A stretch of 64,000 nt of DNA. Source: Sporopachydermia quercuum. Lineage: Eukaryota; Ascomycota; Sporopachydermiomycetes; Sporopachydermiales; Sporopachydermiaceae. Every line of letters begins with the position of its first letter. Position 1 is the stretch's first letter. This document shows, in pieces, positions 9,708 to 21,665 of the stretch. Position numbers and translations under genes: made by a program. The notes below the pieces were generated by a model, which had not been told where the DNA came from, made no database searches, and saw only the letters and a list, made by a program, of their open reading frames with translations. Location of the stretch: assembly GCA_001599295.1 (NCBI GenBank), contig BCGN01000009.1, positions 434,001 through 498,000 of the forward strand, in the 5' to 3' direction.

Positions 9708-10838
9708 CTAGAAAAAACCACCAAGTTTTAGAAGATAGTCACCAATTATACCTGCAAAAATGAAATGACCAGTGTTGATGTTGTTGGTAAACCAACTCCA
9801 GCAGTTCTTTGGATCATCTAAATTGACTTTCTTTATCATTCTTCCGACTCTAAATCCTCCATATCCCATACTAACCACCCAGAATAAAGGTCCCATTCCA
9901 CCCATATAACCAGCAAGACCTAGAAGAGCAAATTGTCCCACTGCAAGTTTTGCCAAGATTGGCTTGGTTCTGTCTCCCCATTTCAAAGCTGTTGACTTGA
10001 TACCAGCTATGATGTCAAATTTCTTGTCTTGATGAGCATATATAGTATCATAAATCATGCACCAATTAAATGATGATAGGAAAAGTGGTACCATAGTCTT
10101 CCAATCCCAGACTCCCATAGCTGGAAATCCTAATAGAGCTCCCCAGTTGAAGCAAAGAGAAAGCATAACTTGAGGGTAGTAAGTGAACCTTTTGAACAAT
10201 GGGTAAGACGCTACTAATGGTAAACTAGCCGCACCCAAAAGAAAGCAGTCTGAAGGTAAACTGAGAAGAACTCCTAGACCAACAAAGCATTGAGCTCCAA
10301 GATACGCAACAGCCTGATTTACTGAAACTCTTCCTGATGCAATTGGTCTTCCAACAGTTCTTCCTACTTTGGAATCCAAGTTCCTGTCTAACAAATCATT
10401 AATTGTACAGCCAGCACCTCTCATAACCAAAGCACCAACACCAAACAATGCTAGAGTGGTAAGTGTCTGGGAAATAGATGCCCCTGTTTGATGCGCTGCC
10501 ATACCAATAGCCCAAGTACATGGTGAGTATAACAACCAAGTACCAACAGGTTTTTCTAATCTGCTCAATTCTGCATAAGGAATCCAAGATACTGGTAATC
10601 TCGAGACAAATGGTCCTAATTCTTCTGGGGTCAAAGTCTTTGGTCTCAAAACATTGTGATCATTTGATTCCGAAACTGCTAATCTACGGAATGATGATGA
10701 TCTGAGTAATGATACATATGATGTGTGGATCTTATTCAATTCCAAGCCGATTTTTGAAGAGTCTGTTCTCAAAAAACTACCAAAAGCTTTACAAAGCTCC
10801 TTTTTCTGGCTTGGGAGTACTGATCTTGAGAGAATCAT
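9708..10838 (-). CDS. COQ2: Para-hydroxybenzoate polyprenyltransferase, mitochondrial
   Basis: 376 aa UbiA-family prenyltransferase that joins the polyprenyl tail to 4-hydroxybenzoate, the first membrane step of ubiquinone synthesis in the inner mitochondrial membrane. The two Asp-rich motifs are visible: NDLLDRNLDSKVGRT (NDxxDxxxD) and YDTIYAHQDKKFD. The N-terminus (MILSRSVLPSQKKELCKAF, later LRSSSFRRLAVSES) is basic and hydroxylated, as a mitochondrial presequence should be. Multiple hydrophobic helices follow. It lies divergent to MVD1, the same arrangement as YNR041C/YNR043W in S. cerevisiae. Both genes draw on the mevalonate/isoprenoid supply, so shared regulation is possible but not shown. 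Confidence 0.96.
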   Translation of the reverse strand: MILSRSVLPSQKKELCKAFGSFLRTDSSKIGLELNKIHTSYVSLLRSSSFRRLAVSESNDHNVLRPKTLTPEELGPFVSRLPVSWIPYAELSRLEKPVGTWLLYSPCTWAIGMAAHQTGASISQTLTTLALFGVGALVMRGAGCTINDLLDRNLDSKVGRTVGRPIASGRVSVNQAVAYLGAQCFVGLGVLLSLPSDCFLLGAASLPLVASYPLFKRFTYYPQVMLSLCFNWGALLGFPAMGVWDWKTMVPLFLSSFNWCMIYDTIYAHQDKKFDIIAGIKSTALKWGDRTKPILAKLAVGQFALLGLAGYMGGMGPLFWVVSMGYGGFRVGRMIKKVNLDDPKNCWSWFTNNINTGHFIFAGIIGDYLLKLGGFF

Positions 10839-12203
10839 AGCAGGTTGATTCTTTTCTTATATGTTCTTACTTGTTATCGGTTGACAAACTTGGTAGTGAT
10901 ATGATAAAACCTGTACTCAGTCTATGATCCTCTTGTTGTTTGCTAGATAAGCAACTAGGGGAAGAGTGATCATATACTCCAAACAACACGCAAATCATTT
11001 ATACAATTCGTAGATAATCCTTTCCCAAAATATATCCATAAATCAGGTTTGAATGGATTGTGAAGTTGGCAATTTATGTCGATTGGCTATTGGTAGCTTG
11101 TTGGATTGCTTGATGGGGTAATGAAATATGCAGGAGTAAGTATCCTTCATGCACGGTTGGAATTGAGTTTCACTAGTGAAAGTATTTTGTTGAGGGTATA
11201 CTGAAGGTTCACGAGGGAAAGATAAGTTTATCTATTAACAATCGGGGAAAGAAATTGAGATTTTGATGTTTTCTCTAACTAGTATAATCCATGAGAAACT
11301 AGAAGCTCTTTCAAGTGTTGCGGGGAATAAATAGAAAAAGTCAAACAGAAAATAGATTATCTAGGGTTCTGGGACAAGCCGCATGCTTCCCTGTTACAAT
11401 TGAAAAACTTGATGTAGGAGTGGTATTGCTTTTGATATCCAATACTGCGAATTTCGAAAAATTTAGCCCTTTGCTAATAAACAAATATTGGTCTAATATC
11501 AACTTGAGTTATGGCGACATTTAGTAAATATCAAGTAGTTTGCACATTCTTCCTAGCCATTGAGATCTGAGCTTTATGACTTAGTGGTTCTTTGAACTTT
11601 AAGCTTCCTTACATAAATCTTGCATAGCATTGCATATCTTGGACTAAGACGTAAGAAGAAGGGATCCTTCCTAAGTATCAACTCAGCTCTCAGCTCGTTG
11701 CTATCAATTATCAGCACAAAAAATTATATATTGCTGGACAATATGTCCTTTTAATTGTTCTTGTTTCTTTTTGTATAATGGGAGTAAATATAAAGCTTAG
11801 TTTTTCCTCATGAAGCAGCTCCTTCATTTTCTGTTCTTTCCCAGCCTACTACATCTACGCAAGTTAAACTTCAGCTTTGTACACATATTCTGCATATACT
11901 GCATGATGTGAAAAATGCTTATTTGACACCACGAAATTGGAAATTGGAACCTGTTGGCGCGCGGATCAATTCGCACCTTCATTCAACTATTTTCTTTCTA
12001 AGCAACTAGACGGTGAATTGGAGATTTCTACTATTAAATCCGCTTTTCAAGCAACTAGCTAGAAAATAGTGTAAACTTCCAGTAGTTTGTACCCAGTCAC
12101 CATTTATTGATGGTTTCAGCTCCACAACTTACTTAGGTCAACACCAGGTTCATCGTTAATTCTTCTTCTCTTGTTAGTCAACTGACAATAACATTGCACC
12201 GCA
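10839..12203. other. Divergent promoter region COQ2 / MVD1
   Basis: 1.36 kb. A short frame at 11315-11524 has no recognisable similarity. I did not find an unambiguous sterol-response element by eye. Confidence 0.6.
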
Positions 12204-13424
12204 ATGGCTAAACTGTATCAATCATCAACAACTGCCCCAGTCAATATTGCTACCTTGAAATATTGGGGCAAACGTGACAAGAAGCTGAACTTGCCAACGA
12301 ATTCCTCAATCTCCGTGACCTTGTCTCAAGAGGAACTGTGTACAACTACTACTGCATGTGCTACAGAAGACTTCACTGAAGATATTTTATGGCTTAACGG
12401 CAGCAAAGAAGAAATTGACCCAAGCAATTCTTCCGATCGATTGGTCAAATGTCTGGTTGATTTACGTGAGCTTCGCAAACAGGTCGAAGAAGCATCACCA
12501 GAATTGCCCAAACTCAGCGCAATGAGGCTTCATATAGTATCGGAGAATAATTTCCCTACTGCAGCAGGTTTAGCATCATCAGCAGCAGGATTTGCTGCTT
12601 TAGTGAGAGCTATTGCTGATCTGTTTGAATTGCCACAGTCTGCTTCTGAATTATCAAAGATTGCTAGAAAAGGTTCTGGTTCTGCTTGCAGATCGCTTTT
12701 TGGTGGTTATGTAGCATGGGAAATGGGTGAACAACCGGACGGTTCTGATTCTAAAGCTATAGAGATTTCTCCACTCGAACATTGGCCTGACATGAGAGCA
12801 GCAATTCTTGTTGTTAATGCGGCTAAAAAAGACGTGAGTTCCACTTCTGGTATGCAAACAACAGTTGCTACTTCTCCATTGTTTACCCATAGGATTGAGA
12901 AAATTGTTCCTGAAAGGTTTGCTATCATGTCTGAAGCTATTCGTCAAAAGAACTTTGAGAAATTTGCTGATCTGACAATGAAAGACTCAAATGAGTTCCA
13001 TGCTGTTTGTCTTGACTCCTACCCCCCTATTTTCTATTTAAATGATGTTTCGAGGAACATCATCCGTATCATAGAAGCAATAAATGCTTCTGCTGGTAAG
13101 ACCATTGCTGCGTACACTTTTGACGCTGGTCCAAATGCTGTTATATACTACTTGAAGGAAAANGAGCCTTTCATTCTATCCGTTCTTGCCAGAGCTCTGT
13201 ACAAAAATGGAGCTACTGATGTTGTTGGTTGGACACCAGAAGCTATTTCGACAGTAAAGGACTTCAAGTTTGCTGCTGGTGTTGAAAGTAGCTTCAACTG
13301 GAAGCTGCTAGAAGGTTTGGATGAGTCCGTGAAAAGGGTTATTCTCACTAAAGTTGGTACAGGTCCTGTGAAGATTGAGAAATCTTTGGTGAATGAAAGA
13401 GGTGAACCATTGGCTCTCTTGTAA
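12204..13424 (+). CDS. MVD1: Diphosphomevalonate decarboxylase
   Basis: 406 aa, single exon, also called ERG19. It converts mevalonate diphosphate to isopentenyl diphosphate with ATP, giving the C5 unit for sterols, dolichol and ubiquinone. The GHMP-kinase fold is evident: N-terminal APVNIATLKYWGKRD, the ATP-binding FPTAAGLASSAAGFAAL loop, GSGSACRSLFGGYVAWEMG, KKDVSSTSGMQ, and C-terminal YTFDAGPNAV with the catalytic Asp region. Similarity to S. cerevisiae Mvd1 runs the full length. Several CUG codons (in DKKLNLP, EELC, DLFELPQ) align with leucines, which supports the standard genetic code. An N at 13163 falls on a third codon position. Start ATG is at the expected conserved N-terminus. Confidence 0.98.
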   Translation: MAKLYQSSTTAPVNIATLKYWGKRDKKLNLPTNSSISVTLSQEELCTTTTACATEDFTEDILWLNGSKEEIDPSNSSDRLVKCLVDLRELRKQVEEASPELPKLSAMRLHIVSENNFPTAAGLASSAAGFAALVRAIADLFELPQSASELSKIARKGSGSACRSLFGGYVAWEMGEQPDGSDSKAIEISPLEHWPDMRAAILVVNAAKKDVSSTSGMQTTVATSPLFTHRIEKIVPERFAIMSEAIRQKNFEKFADLTMKDSNEFHAVCLDSYPPIFYLNDVSRNIIRIIEAINASAGKTIAAYTFDAGPNAVIYYLKEXEPFILSVLARALYKNGATDVVGWTPEAISTVKDFKFAAGVESSFNWKLLEGLDESVKRVILTKVGTGPVKIEKSLVNERGEPLALL

Positions 13425-13827
13425 ATAATCAGCTAAGGATATTAAGATAAAATACAAATGCATTGTGATAGTAGTATATAAAATGTATGAGGTTGCTATG
13501 AACTCCTTTAATGATAATCAACAGGCTATAATTATATGATATCTATGCTATTATAATTATACACTATGGTATGGAAGCTATAATCATAGCATACATATTA
13601 GTTAATAACGTCTACTTTAATATTCAAATCAGTTAATATTCATTTTATTCCTTCTGAAATAGAATAAATAAAAAGAAAGTAAATAATAGAAATAATAAGA
13701 ACGATCGCTTATTGTGCACAAGAGAATAGCAGAATAGAAAATAGTAAATAGTCACAATATACAATAACTGATCGATAAGCACTATAACCACCAGTGCAAT
13801 CCAATCATCAGGCAGACCCATCACCCT

Positions 13828-13851
13828 CATCATCATCATCATCATCATCAT
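13828..13851. repeat. (CAT)8 microsatellite
   Basis: Eight perfect CAT units in the convergent spacer between MVD1 and TUP1. Confidence 0.95.
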
Positions 13852-14465
13852 GACCACCATCACCACAGTAGTAGATTTCAAACAAAATCAGACATAAAAA
13901 GAGATATGCAAAAGTAGAAAGAACAATATGTGAATATCAAGTTATAAATGAGAAAAGAGATAGACATAGAGATTTTGATAATGTAACGATAGAAGCAGCA
14001 ACTACACTCCTGCCACCTGCCTATCTTATCGTTGAGAAGATAATCATATCAATCGTACACTAACCACAGCAAAACAAACCAATAGCATTAGCAAGTGCAA
14101 GTATACCTGTTGTTGGAATTCATTATTCATAATTCAATCGGCACTTCTTGATTGATACGAACCTGCCAAATTAAACGACCAAGATAAACGGCTGCATAAT
14201 ATGAGTAATTAGCATGAAATTGTGCTTGAAATGAGTTGTAATAAAAATTGGATACATGAAACAAATTCAAAAAATGTTGATGTCTCTGAATATCCATCTT
14301 TGGTATCAGTTGAATCACCATTCAATTAGCTCTTCCTAATCTACCAATTGTTTAGTTGCTTATAACCTTTACCTCGGCATAATGAATAATAGTTATATCA
14401 TAGATTTTGCTTTTCACTTATATTTGGTTTAGTTCAACATTGCCAAAGTAAAAAAAATATATATA

Positions 14466-14514
14466 TAATAATAATAATAATAGTAATAATAATAATAATG
14501 ATAATAATAGTAAT
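14466..14514. repeat. AAT/ATG-type microsatellite
   Basis: A run of AAT triplets interrupted by AGT and ATG variants, about 65 bases past the TUP1 stop, probably within its 3' UTR. Confidence 0.9.
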
Positions 14515-14577
14515 ATAACTACTCATGGGTTGTCAATTTTGCTGAAAGGATATTTTCCTTTTCAAATTTTCTCACAT

Positions 14578-16869
14578 CTAACCTCTATACTTATACCATC
14601 TCCAGATTCTTGCTTTACAGTCACCGCTACCAGTAGCAAATAACCCACTTCCAGATCCCTCACTATTGGCAACAGAAACAGAAATAACGGAGTTTCTATG
14701 TCCTTGTAACATCAAAACAGGATCTCCACTCTTCTTTTCCCAGAAGATAACTCCACGGTCTTTGGAACCAGAAAGAATATATTCGTTATCAGGGGTAGCG
14801 CACACTGACAAAACAAAATCACGATGTCCTACATACGAAACCTCACAACGGCTAGGTTTGTTATTGCTGGTTTGAGTGCTCAAAGCAGTAGAATTGCCAT
14901 TTGAAGCTTTAGAGTTAGCTAAAGCACTTGACGACAATGACCATAGTTTCACAGTTCTATCTAAAGACCCTGAGCAAAGTTCAGAACCATCGGCAGTGAA
15001 AGATACACTGTAAACAGAGTCTTTATGGCCATCATCATTTTCAGATTCAGATTCCAGTCGTTCAACTAAGAACCCAGTAGAGGCGTCCCAAACTCTGACG
15101 GTTCTATCCAAACTTCCAGCAGCAACCAGCTTACCATCAGGAGAAACAGCAACAGTGGTAACACCATCTTCAATGCTTAAGGTCAATGTGCATTTACCTG
15201 TTTCCGTATCCCAAATACGAACAGTACGGTCACCCGATCCTGAAACAAGTGTTCTGCCATCAGGGAAGTAATCTAAAGAGTAAATATCTTGTTCATGTCC
15301 TTTGAGATACTTTATAATTCTTCTTTGGTCCAAATCCCAAATTCTAATAAGGTTATCTTCAGCCCCTGTGGCTAATCGTTTACCATCAGGTGAAAAACAT
15401 ACAGATCTAATATACAAGTCACCTGAAGATGAAACGTTGGAAACTTCGGAGCCTCCTCCTGGAGTGTTTGATTCATCCAATAACCTTGAAACCAATAGTC
15501 CAGATTCAACATTGAACACTTGGGTTGTTTTGTTACAACCAGTGGCTAAGAATTTACCGTCTTTACTGAATCTTACACAACAAACAACTGAGCTGTGATC
15601 TAAAGAATGAACNAGATTGACATCAATCTTTCTGGGAATAGCAGGGTTAAAAAGAATGTAATATTCAGCTGCTTGTTTTTTCAATTCTGCAGGGACGGCA
15701 GAAGCATCCAAATCTTGTAAGAAAGCAGGAATCTCCTTAACGGCAACTGGTGCCGAAGGAACTGTTGCTAGAGCGGTAGCTTGAGTAGTAGTTACCACGG
15801 CACTTGTACTGTTGGCAGCAGGTTCACTGTTGGCAGCCGTTTGTGGGGTATTGTTGGCATTGATCGTAGAAGCATCAGTGGCTGAAGTAGCTCCTGGAAC
15901 CGTTGCTTGTGACCCAGCTGGTTGGGATGGAGTTGCTGTAGGAGCTTGTGACTGTGGAGGCTGGTTCAACGGAGGAGCAGTTGGGTTTTGACCCAAAGTT
16001 TGAACAGGTGGTTGGGCTGTTGGTTGAGAAGGAGTAACGTTGGTGATAACGGGCTTGGCTTCTTGTAATTGAGGAGTTTGATGAACTGATGGCAGTTGAG
16101 GAGTTGCCAATGTCTTAGGGGAAGCTTCGGAGCCTGCTGGAATTAATGCAGGCATTGGAATTACATTGGCACCTGGTGGTTGAGGTAATGATTGGCCTGG
16201 AGTTAAAAGAGAGGACGGTTGTGGAGGGAAAAATTCTTTATTCTGTCCATAAACCTGTTGAGGTTGTTGAGGCTGTGGTTGTTGTGACTGAGACTGTTGA
16301 TCTGGTTGTGGTGGTAATAAAGGAACGGCACCAGCAGGACCAGGAATCATACCTCCGCTTAAAGCTGTTCCACCTGAACGTAAAGCAGGAGGGGATGATT
16401 GTTCAACTAATTTTTGTTGGTGGGCCTGGGCCTGAGCTTGAGCCTGTGCTTGGGCCTGGGCCCTTTCTCTATCTCTGGCTTCTAATTCAGATTTCAGACG
16501 ATGGATTTCCCCTTCGTAGTGTTCTTTGATTTTTCTGTGAGCCATTTCTAATTCATAGACAGTTTGTCTGATTTGTTGCATTTCGGCATTCTGTTGATTG
16601 AACTTATGGTCAAATTCATCTTTGTGCATTCTGAAAACAGATGCTTCTGAAGTAACAGAATCAAATTCGCTTTTAATTGCATCTAGAAGTTCCACAATTC
16701 TACTTTGACTCGATGCAGTTGAAGGATTTGTATTGTTTTGTTGTTGTATACTATTATTTGGACCCCCTGTTTGTTGTCCTGAAGCAGTGGTAGTTCCACC
16801 TGATCCTGGAGCAGCTCCAGCGGGTGTACTGGTAGCATTTGGGTGAATCACTTGTCGTTGATAGCTCAT
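14578..16869 (-). CDS. TUP1: General transcriptional corepressor Tup1
   Basis: 763 aa. Residues about 55-150 hold the N-terminal tetramerisation and Cyc8-binding coiled coil ([16 protein letters not shown], then an alternating Ala-Gln stretch). Residues about 155-400 are a Gln/Pro/Thr-rich linker. A seven-bladed WD40 propeller follows, including repeats ending RIWDLD, RIWDTE, RVWDAS and VKLWSL, and finishes at [10 protein letters not shown]. Tup1 with Cyc8 represses glucose, mating, hypoxic and other gene sets through histone deacetylases and Mediator. The divergent CSM1 and the following LUG1 keep the S. cerevisiae order YCR084C-YCR086W-YCR087C-A. The Gln-rich and Ala-Gln stretches are likely length-polymorphic. 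The N at 15613 is silent (CTN, Leu). Confidence 0.97.
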   Translation of the reverse strand: MSYQRQVIHPNATSTPAGAAPGSGGTTTASGQQTGGPNNSIQQQNNTNPSTASSQSRIVELLDAIKSEFDSVTSEASVFRMHKDEFDHKFNQQNAEMQQIRQTVYELEMAHRKIKEHYEGEIHRLKSELEARDRERAQAQAQAQAQAQAHQQKLVEQSSPPALRSGGTALSGGMIPGPAGAVPLLPPQPDQQSQSQQPQPQQPQQVYGQNKEFFPPQPSSLLTPGQSLPQPPGANVIPMPALIPAGSEASPKTLATPQLPSVHQTPQLQEAKPVITNVTPSQPTAQPPVQTLGQNPTAPPLNQPPQSQAPTATPSQPAGSQATVPGATSATDASTINANNTPQTAANSEPAANSTSAVVTTTQATALATVPSAPVAVKEIPAFLQDLDASAVPAELKKQAAEYYILFNPAIPRKIDVNXVHSLDHSSVVCCVRFSKDGKFLATGCNKTTQVFNVESGLLVSRLLDESNTPGGGSEVSNVSSSGDLYIRSVCFSPDGKRLATGAEDNLIRIWDLDQRRIIKYLKGHEQDIYSLDYFPDGRTLVSGSGDRTVRIWDTETGKCTLTLSIEDGVTTVAVSPDGKLVAAGSLDRTVRVWDASTGFLVERLESESENDDGHKDSVYSVSFTADGSELCSGSLDRTVKLWSLSSSALANSKASNGNSTALSTQTSNNKPSRCEVSYVGHRDFVLSVCATPDNEYILSGSKDRGVIFWEKKSGDPVLMLQGHRNSVISVSVANSEGSGSGLFATGSGDCKARIWRWYKYRG

Positions 16870-19274
16870 CTTTGCTTCTGGTTTCGCTTAATAAAGATAT
16901 AATACACGATACAATTAAAAAATAAAATAAACGGTGAGTTTATCTTCTATTCTGTTCCAATCAACACAATTCACTCACAGTTGTACAATTCACTCAGCCA
17001 AGTAGTCAATTTGCAATATTCAGTCAAAGTTGCAATGAGTAATATATCGACCAATCCGTCTTNGAAAAAATTTGTGATAATGATTATGAATCCTTTTTTC
17101 GTCAATCTATCGGAATTCGAATTTAACCGATACGAACAAAAAAGTAGCTAAATCAATTGAACAATGTTTACCTTGATTAGTCCTTTCGATTTCCAAAAAG
17201 ATAAGCAAATTCTGCGTAGTATTTGCTTTCCACTGTTGTTTGTTGAATTCTCCTAACAAATCACTGTATCAGCAAGCTGTTACTTGTTTCTTCTATCAAT
17301 TCGATCAAGCGCAGTAGTCCTATTGTACCTTCTTGCTGGGTAAGGAAAACAACGTAAAAAATATACAATAATACAAGGGAAAAACCCAGTCTCGAAGAAA
17401 AAGTGAGAATTGTTATTAATTCAATTGCAAATGTATTGATTGCTTAAATATATTCTCATGATGGGCTGTTGTTATTCTCCAATCGTTCATCACGTATACT
17501 GGTAAAGTGAAAAGAACAGCGGGCGCGGAAGGAAGGGAAAATAGGAAAGTCACAATATCATATTGTTTGTACACAATTGTGCCTGTCTGTATGTCCGTTT
17601 TTAGAGATAAATTGGTGTTATGTCAGGGAATTTAGGTGTCATACATGGTTGATGAGACAATCCATGGTGGGTATATGGTAGATCGGTTGCAAGTGGGAAG
17701 CAAAGGAATGATGAGATGGTTGAAAAGCTATTAGATGTATATATTCAGAAATAGAATTAAACATTATTATTCAATTTGGTGAGGAGCGCTTGGTGGGAAT
17801 ATATTGATAATCTTTAGGTAAGTAAATAAACGTAACGCTGAATAATATAGTGTAGTGCATTGTTGACCGTGATTGGAGTAAGATCTGATTCAATTCATCA
17901 TAATGTCAGGCTCAGCTGTCAAAATATGTCTTTACAACTCAGACACAACTCTCATATTTAAGAGAAAAGATCATCGAGCTATTGAGAACAGGAGTGAGAA
18001 AGGATAAGGGATGGGTGGAATATTTCGGTCCTTCAAATATTGTTTCAGAGTTTACGATTGAACAATTTTGAAGCTTTGCTTGTAATTGCAATAGAGACAT
18101 TGACTATGGTTCAATGAGGACCTCTGGGTTTGAGTTGAGCAAGATTTCGGAATACCACTCATCCAACACGAAAGGATTTCGTCGATTAATATCATCTTCT
18201 GATTATAGTGTAGTAACCTTTATTCCTATATAATAACCAATATATTGCATTATCCATCAATATCTCATACTGTTAGCTTATTCTCAACATGAAGGGTTGC
18301 TCCAGATCACTTTAACGTTGTTCTGACAAAGAGATATCTTACTAGCTCACGATAACCGAACCTTCTCGACCGCCATGTTAGTGATCAGTACCATTGGTCT
18401 TCACAGCTTGCCTAATGTCTCATTTACCGCATTTCTATCACTACAATTAAATCAGATAAACTCAATAATATATCCGTATCCCTCTCCCTGTAAGCATTTT
18501 TATATAATCAAATCTCATAATCTCCCAATTGCTCTCAATTCCTTCAATCATCATAACAATATTTGTCATGACATTCGTTTATTTGTCCTTCGCTATGTCT
18601 GCCACTTTTTTCATCTTAGCCGGTTTTGTCAATGAAGTGAAAATGAGTTAAAGTTGGTTCCTTGTTATTCATTGCCGATTTNGAAAATAAGCTTCGTCAA
18701 TTCATAAGTTAGAGAAGTTACCTCCAGACACCCATTATATGTCTACTAATCAATTTAAACACGAGAAATTTCAAACCTTATTTGATCTCAAGCCGATTCA
18801 GGGACCTCTTTGTTTAAAGTTTGAACCGTTTAATAGTGAGTAGTTCCTCATAAGGGACGGGTTCCAATTGGTTTATGATTATGTAATGATATACTGATCA
18901 CTATCATGAACTCAAGTTGAGACGTGATAGTTTGTTTACATTGATTGACTTAGAGGGATCAATAAACAAAAGGGCCAACCTTTGGGTGTCAATGATCAGT
19001 CAGTACAAAAGACAATTGTGATGAAACGGCTAGGNTTACCTGTAGCCTGATAACTCTGTTATTTTTATAAGCTCTCATATATCTGTTAACAACTTTGATG
19101 TTGGGAGATCTCCGCGTACCTTACAGGCAAGAAGTATCAAAGAAAGTAACAGTCAGGTTGAAGATTGAGAGGCTGATCATCCATTCCCCCCTAGATCTCT
19201 TGTATTATCAACAGGTGATATCTGAGAAGCTCAAGGTTCAACGGTTCCTAGACTGCTTCAGTGTATCATAATAA
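16870..19274. other. Long divergent promoter region TUP1 / CSM1
   Basis: 2.4 kb without a credible gene; an open frame at 18375-18635 shows no similarity. Unusually long compared with the matching S. cerevisiae interval. No tRNA or repeat element seen. Confidence 0.55.
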
Positions 19275-20764
19275 ATGTCGGCAGTTAGAAGGTCGCGTAG
19301 AGCGACAGCACAACCTGTGGATTACAAGGATATGACACCTAGAATGGTTGGTATGTAATTTTTCCCTACTTTGTTTAGTTATTATTTAACATCTAACAGC
19401 TTCAATTAAATAGGTGATCCAAATGAAGTTCCTGAACCACGGAAAAAAGTTCGGAAAACTAAGAAAGATGGTAAGTAGCGTATCCTCTTTTTTATTCCTC
19501 TATCTCGAGATCTTTTCATTATTTTCACTATAAAGTTCTAACACGGTAATCAGATACTTCAAAAGCAAACACAACAAAAGAGACAAAAGCACCGGAGACA
19601 AAATCACCAGCTAATCCATCAATTGGACTTTCCAATATAGTAGAGAAGAAAGGAGAAAGGATAACGAAAGAAATGTTGAAGTTTGCTGGTTTGGGTGATT
19701 CGTCTACTTTGATTGACTCGAAAACAGTGGGTTCTCCTAAAACAGTTACATCAAACGCTACTGCTAATACGGCTACTTCAAAAGCCAAAACTGATCGAAA
19801 ACCATCTTCCACTTCCCCTAAACGAACAACTAAAAGTGTAGCTAGTACCTCAAAGTCTGTCTCTAATGCAACGGACAGCGAAGTACCACCAATCAATGGC
19901 TATGATGAAAGTATTCAACAGTTCCAAATTGCTCTAGAAACAAACAATTGGCAAAATGTATGTTATTCGAATTCCTTCAAGTTCTCTGTTTTCAATTACA
20001 CTCCATTATTGTTAACTCAGCGCCCCTACATACTAACACTGTAATAGATAATAAAAGTTGACGTTCCTGACTTACTAAGGATTATCAAAGAAACCAAAGC
20101 GGAGGAAATTTTCAACCAATACAAAGCAACAGCAGAAAAGAAAAATAAGACATCAGAAGAGTTGATTAAGGAACTTAAGAAGAAGGTAGATATACTAGAA
20201 AAGAATGATATTTCAACGGAAACAGCAAAATCTGCTAAACAAATAGAAGAACTTGCAGTAAAAGTAAAATCATTAGAAGATGAAAAGAAGTCTTTGAAGC
20301 AATCTTTAGATGCATCAAAGAAGACTATTAAAACCTTGGAAGAACAAATAATAAGATCAAAGGACGACAAAAAATCTACACCTGAGGCTTCTCAATCTAG
20401 ACGCACATCTCTCGCTAAATCAGCAAATGTTGGATTACATTTATTGAAAGAAGACTTCTATTCACAAGTATGCGGGTTAGATATTAACCGAGTGCAATGC
20501 GAGGACAATGAGATTGTATTCGACTGTGTTCAGANAGGTCCTCTCGGAACAGTCGAATATAGACTGTTCATTCCTCAAGTTGATGAAGAAGAGGAAACAA
20601 GTGCTGTCGAGTCAGAAATTACTTATAGCCCTCAAGTTGATTTGACCAATCAACCAGAGTTGGAGAAAGTTTTACCCGACTATTTTTTAGAATCTTTATC
20701 ATTTTCACCTGATTCTATTATGCAATTCTATTTAAAACTTGCTAGAATTCTGCAAAAGCCGTGA
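19275..20764 (+). CDS. CSM1: Monopolin subunit Csm1/Pcs1, four exons
   Basis: Exons 19275-19350, 19414-19470, 19554-19957 and 20048-20764 join in frame to 417 aa. Introns of 63, 83 and 90 nt have donors GTATGT, GTAAGT and GTATGT and branch sites CTAAC, CTAAC and TACTAAC. The N-terminus is basic and Ser/Thr-rich (MSAVRRSRRATAQP). Residues about 190-300 form a Lys/Glu-rich coiled coil, and the C-terminal globular domain (about 310-417) carries LLKEDFYSQVCGLDI, LGTVEYRLFI and LEKVLPDYFLESLSFSP, matching the Csm1 domain. Csm1 dimerises, links kinetochores for meiosis I mono-orientation and anchors rDNA with Lrs4 in the nucleolus. S. cerevisiae CSM1 has no introns. N at 20535 changes a second codon base. 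Confidence 0.93.
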
Positions 20765-20954
20765 ACAATTTCTGTTCAGTCATTTGCAGTATTATTGATA
20801 TGTACTATACTATATTATTATGGCTCTAAAATACTATAATTTGTCAATCGTTACTGTATTTTCTTTTTATTTCATGATATAAAAAGACTGTCCTCTCACT
20901 AAGACATAATTAGTATGAGAGTCTGTAAATGCATGATTTAATCATTATAGTCGT

Positions 20955-21665
20955 TTATTTATCTAACTTGACAATGATGTTTCCATCAGATCCTTTCACA
21001 AGTTCAATTCTTTTCAACAGGTCTTTCTTATTACTGTAGAACTGGGCATTATGGTTATCCTTGGTGATTGTCTTGATAATTTTGTAAATGGAAACAGGTC
21101 TTTCCGAGATCAGACTCGAAAGAGGATTGGATGGTTCTTCATTGTTAATTTTCTTTGTTTCCTTCTTTTTCTTCTTGTCTTTCTTTTCTTTTTTGTCTTT
21201 CTGTTCTGACTTCTCGGATTTTCTGTCTGNTTCGGACCTCTCTTCACGGTCTACAGATTTAACTGGTTCTCGTTGTTGCTGTCCCTGTTGTTGTTGATTT
21301 TGCTTGTTGTTTCCCTTTTTCTTGCCCTTGTATAAATTTTTTTGATACTTTTCGTCTTCGGAGATGCATTGGGTATGTTGCTTATAATCATTACCTTGGA
21401 AAGTGGTAGAACAGTCTAAGCATGTATACACTGCATGACATCTAGCGCGATGAGCATCTGTCTTTTTTTTAGTGATTGTCTCAGCACAAGTCTATTGATA
21501 TGTTAATTTGCAGTCACAATTTCTTTGGTGAACATTATGTAAGAAATCATATTGTACAGTATGAATTTCTTGATCCTGCCTTTAAATCTACATTCATTCA
21601 TGGATCATCATCATGGCATCGTCTCGCACATGATAGGTACATACCTCACAGAAAAAGCTGACCAT
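20955..21665 (-). CDS. LUG1: LYAR-type zinc-finger nucleolar protein (YCR087C-A family), two exons
   Basis: Exon 1 is 21665-21645 (seven codons, MVSFFCE), exon 2 is 21491-20955; a 153-nt intron with donor GTATGT lies between, giving 185 aa. The joined start MVSFFCETCAETITKKK aligns with MVTFNCEVCNDTVPKKN of S. cerevisiae YCR087C-A, so the first zinc-binding Cys pair spans the splice junction. A second finger (HRARCH, YTCLDC) and the family signature HTQCISEDEKYQKNLYKGKKK follow. The middle (about 65-130) is Lys/Glu/Gln-rich, and the C-terminal 60 residues form a small domain (LLKRIELVKGSDGNIIVKL). Homologues act in the nucleolus and ribosome biogenesis; the yeast protein's job is poorly known. 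The branch site is weak (ATTAAC). Confidence 0.9.

Larger units (their letters stand above)
13425..14577. other. Convergent spacer MVD1 / TUP1 with microsatellites
   Basis: 1.15 kb, AT-rich. It holds two identical palindromes TATAATTATA (13527-13536 and 13552-13561), a CAT trinucleotide run and an AAT-type run near TUP1. Reverse frames at 13645-13881 and 14127-14321 are repeat-driven and not credible genes. Confidence 0.6.

Noticed and set aside
13527-13561. Twin TATAATTATA palindromes after MVD1 as a regulatory pair
   Set aside because: Expected by chance in such AT-rich 3' sequence.
13645-13881. Reverse frame with a Met run near the CAT repeat
   Set aside because: Produced by the trinucleotide repeat.
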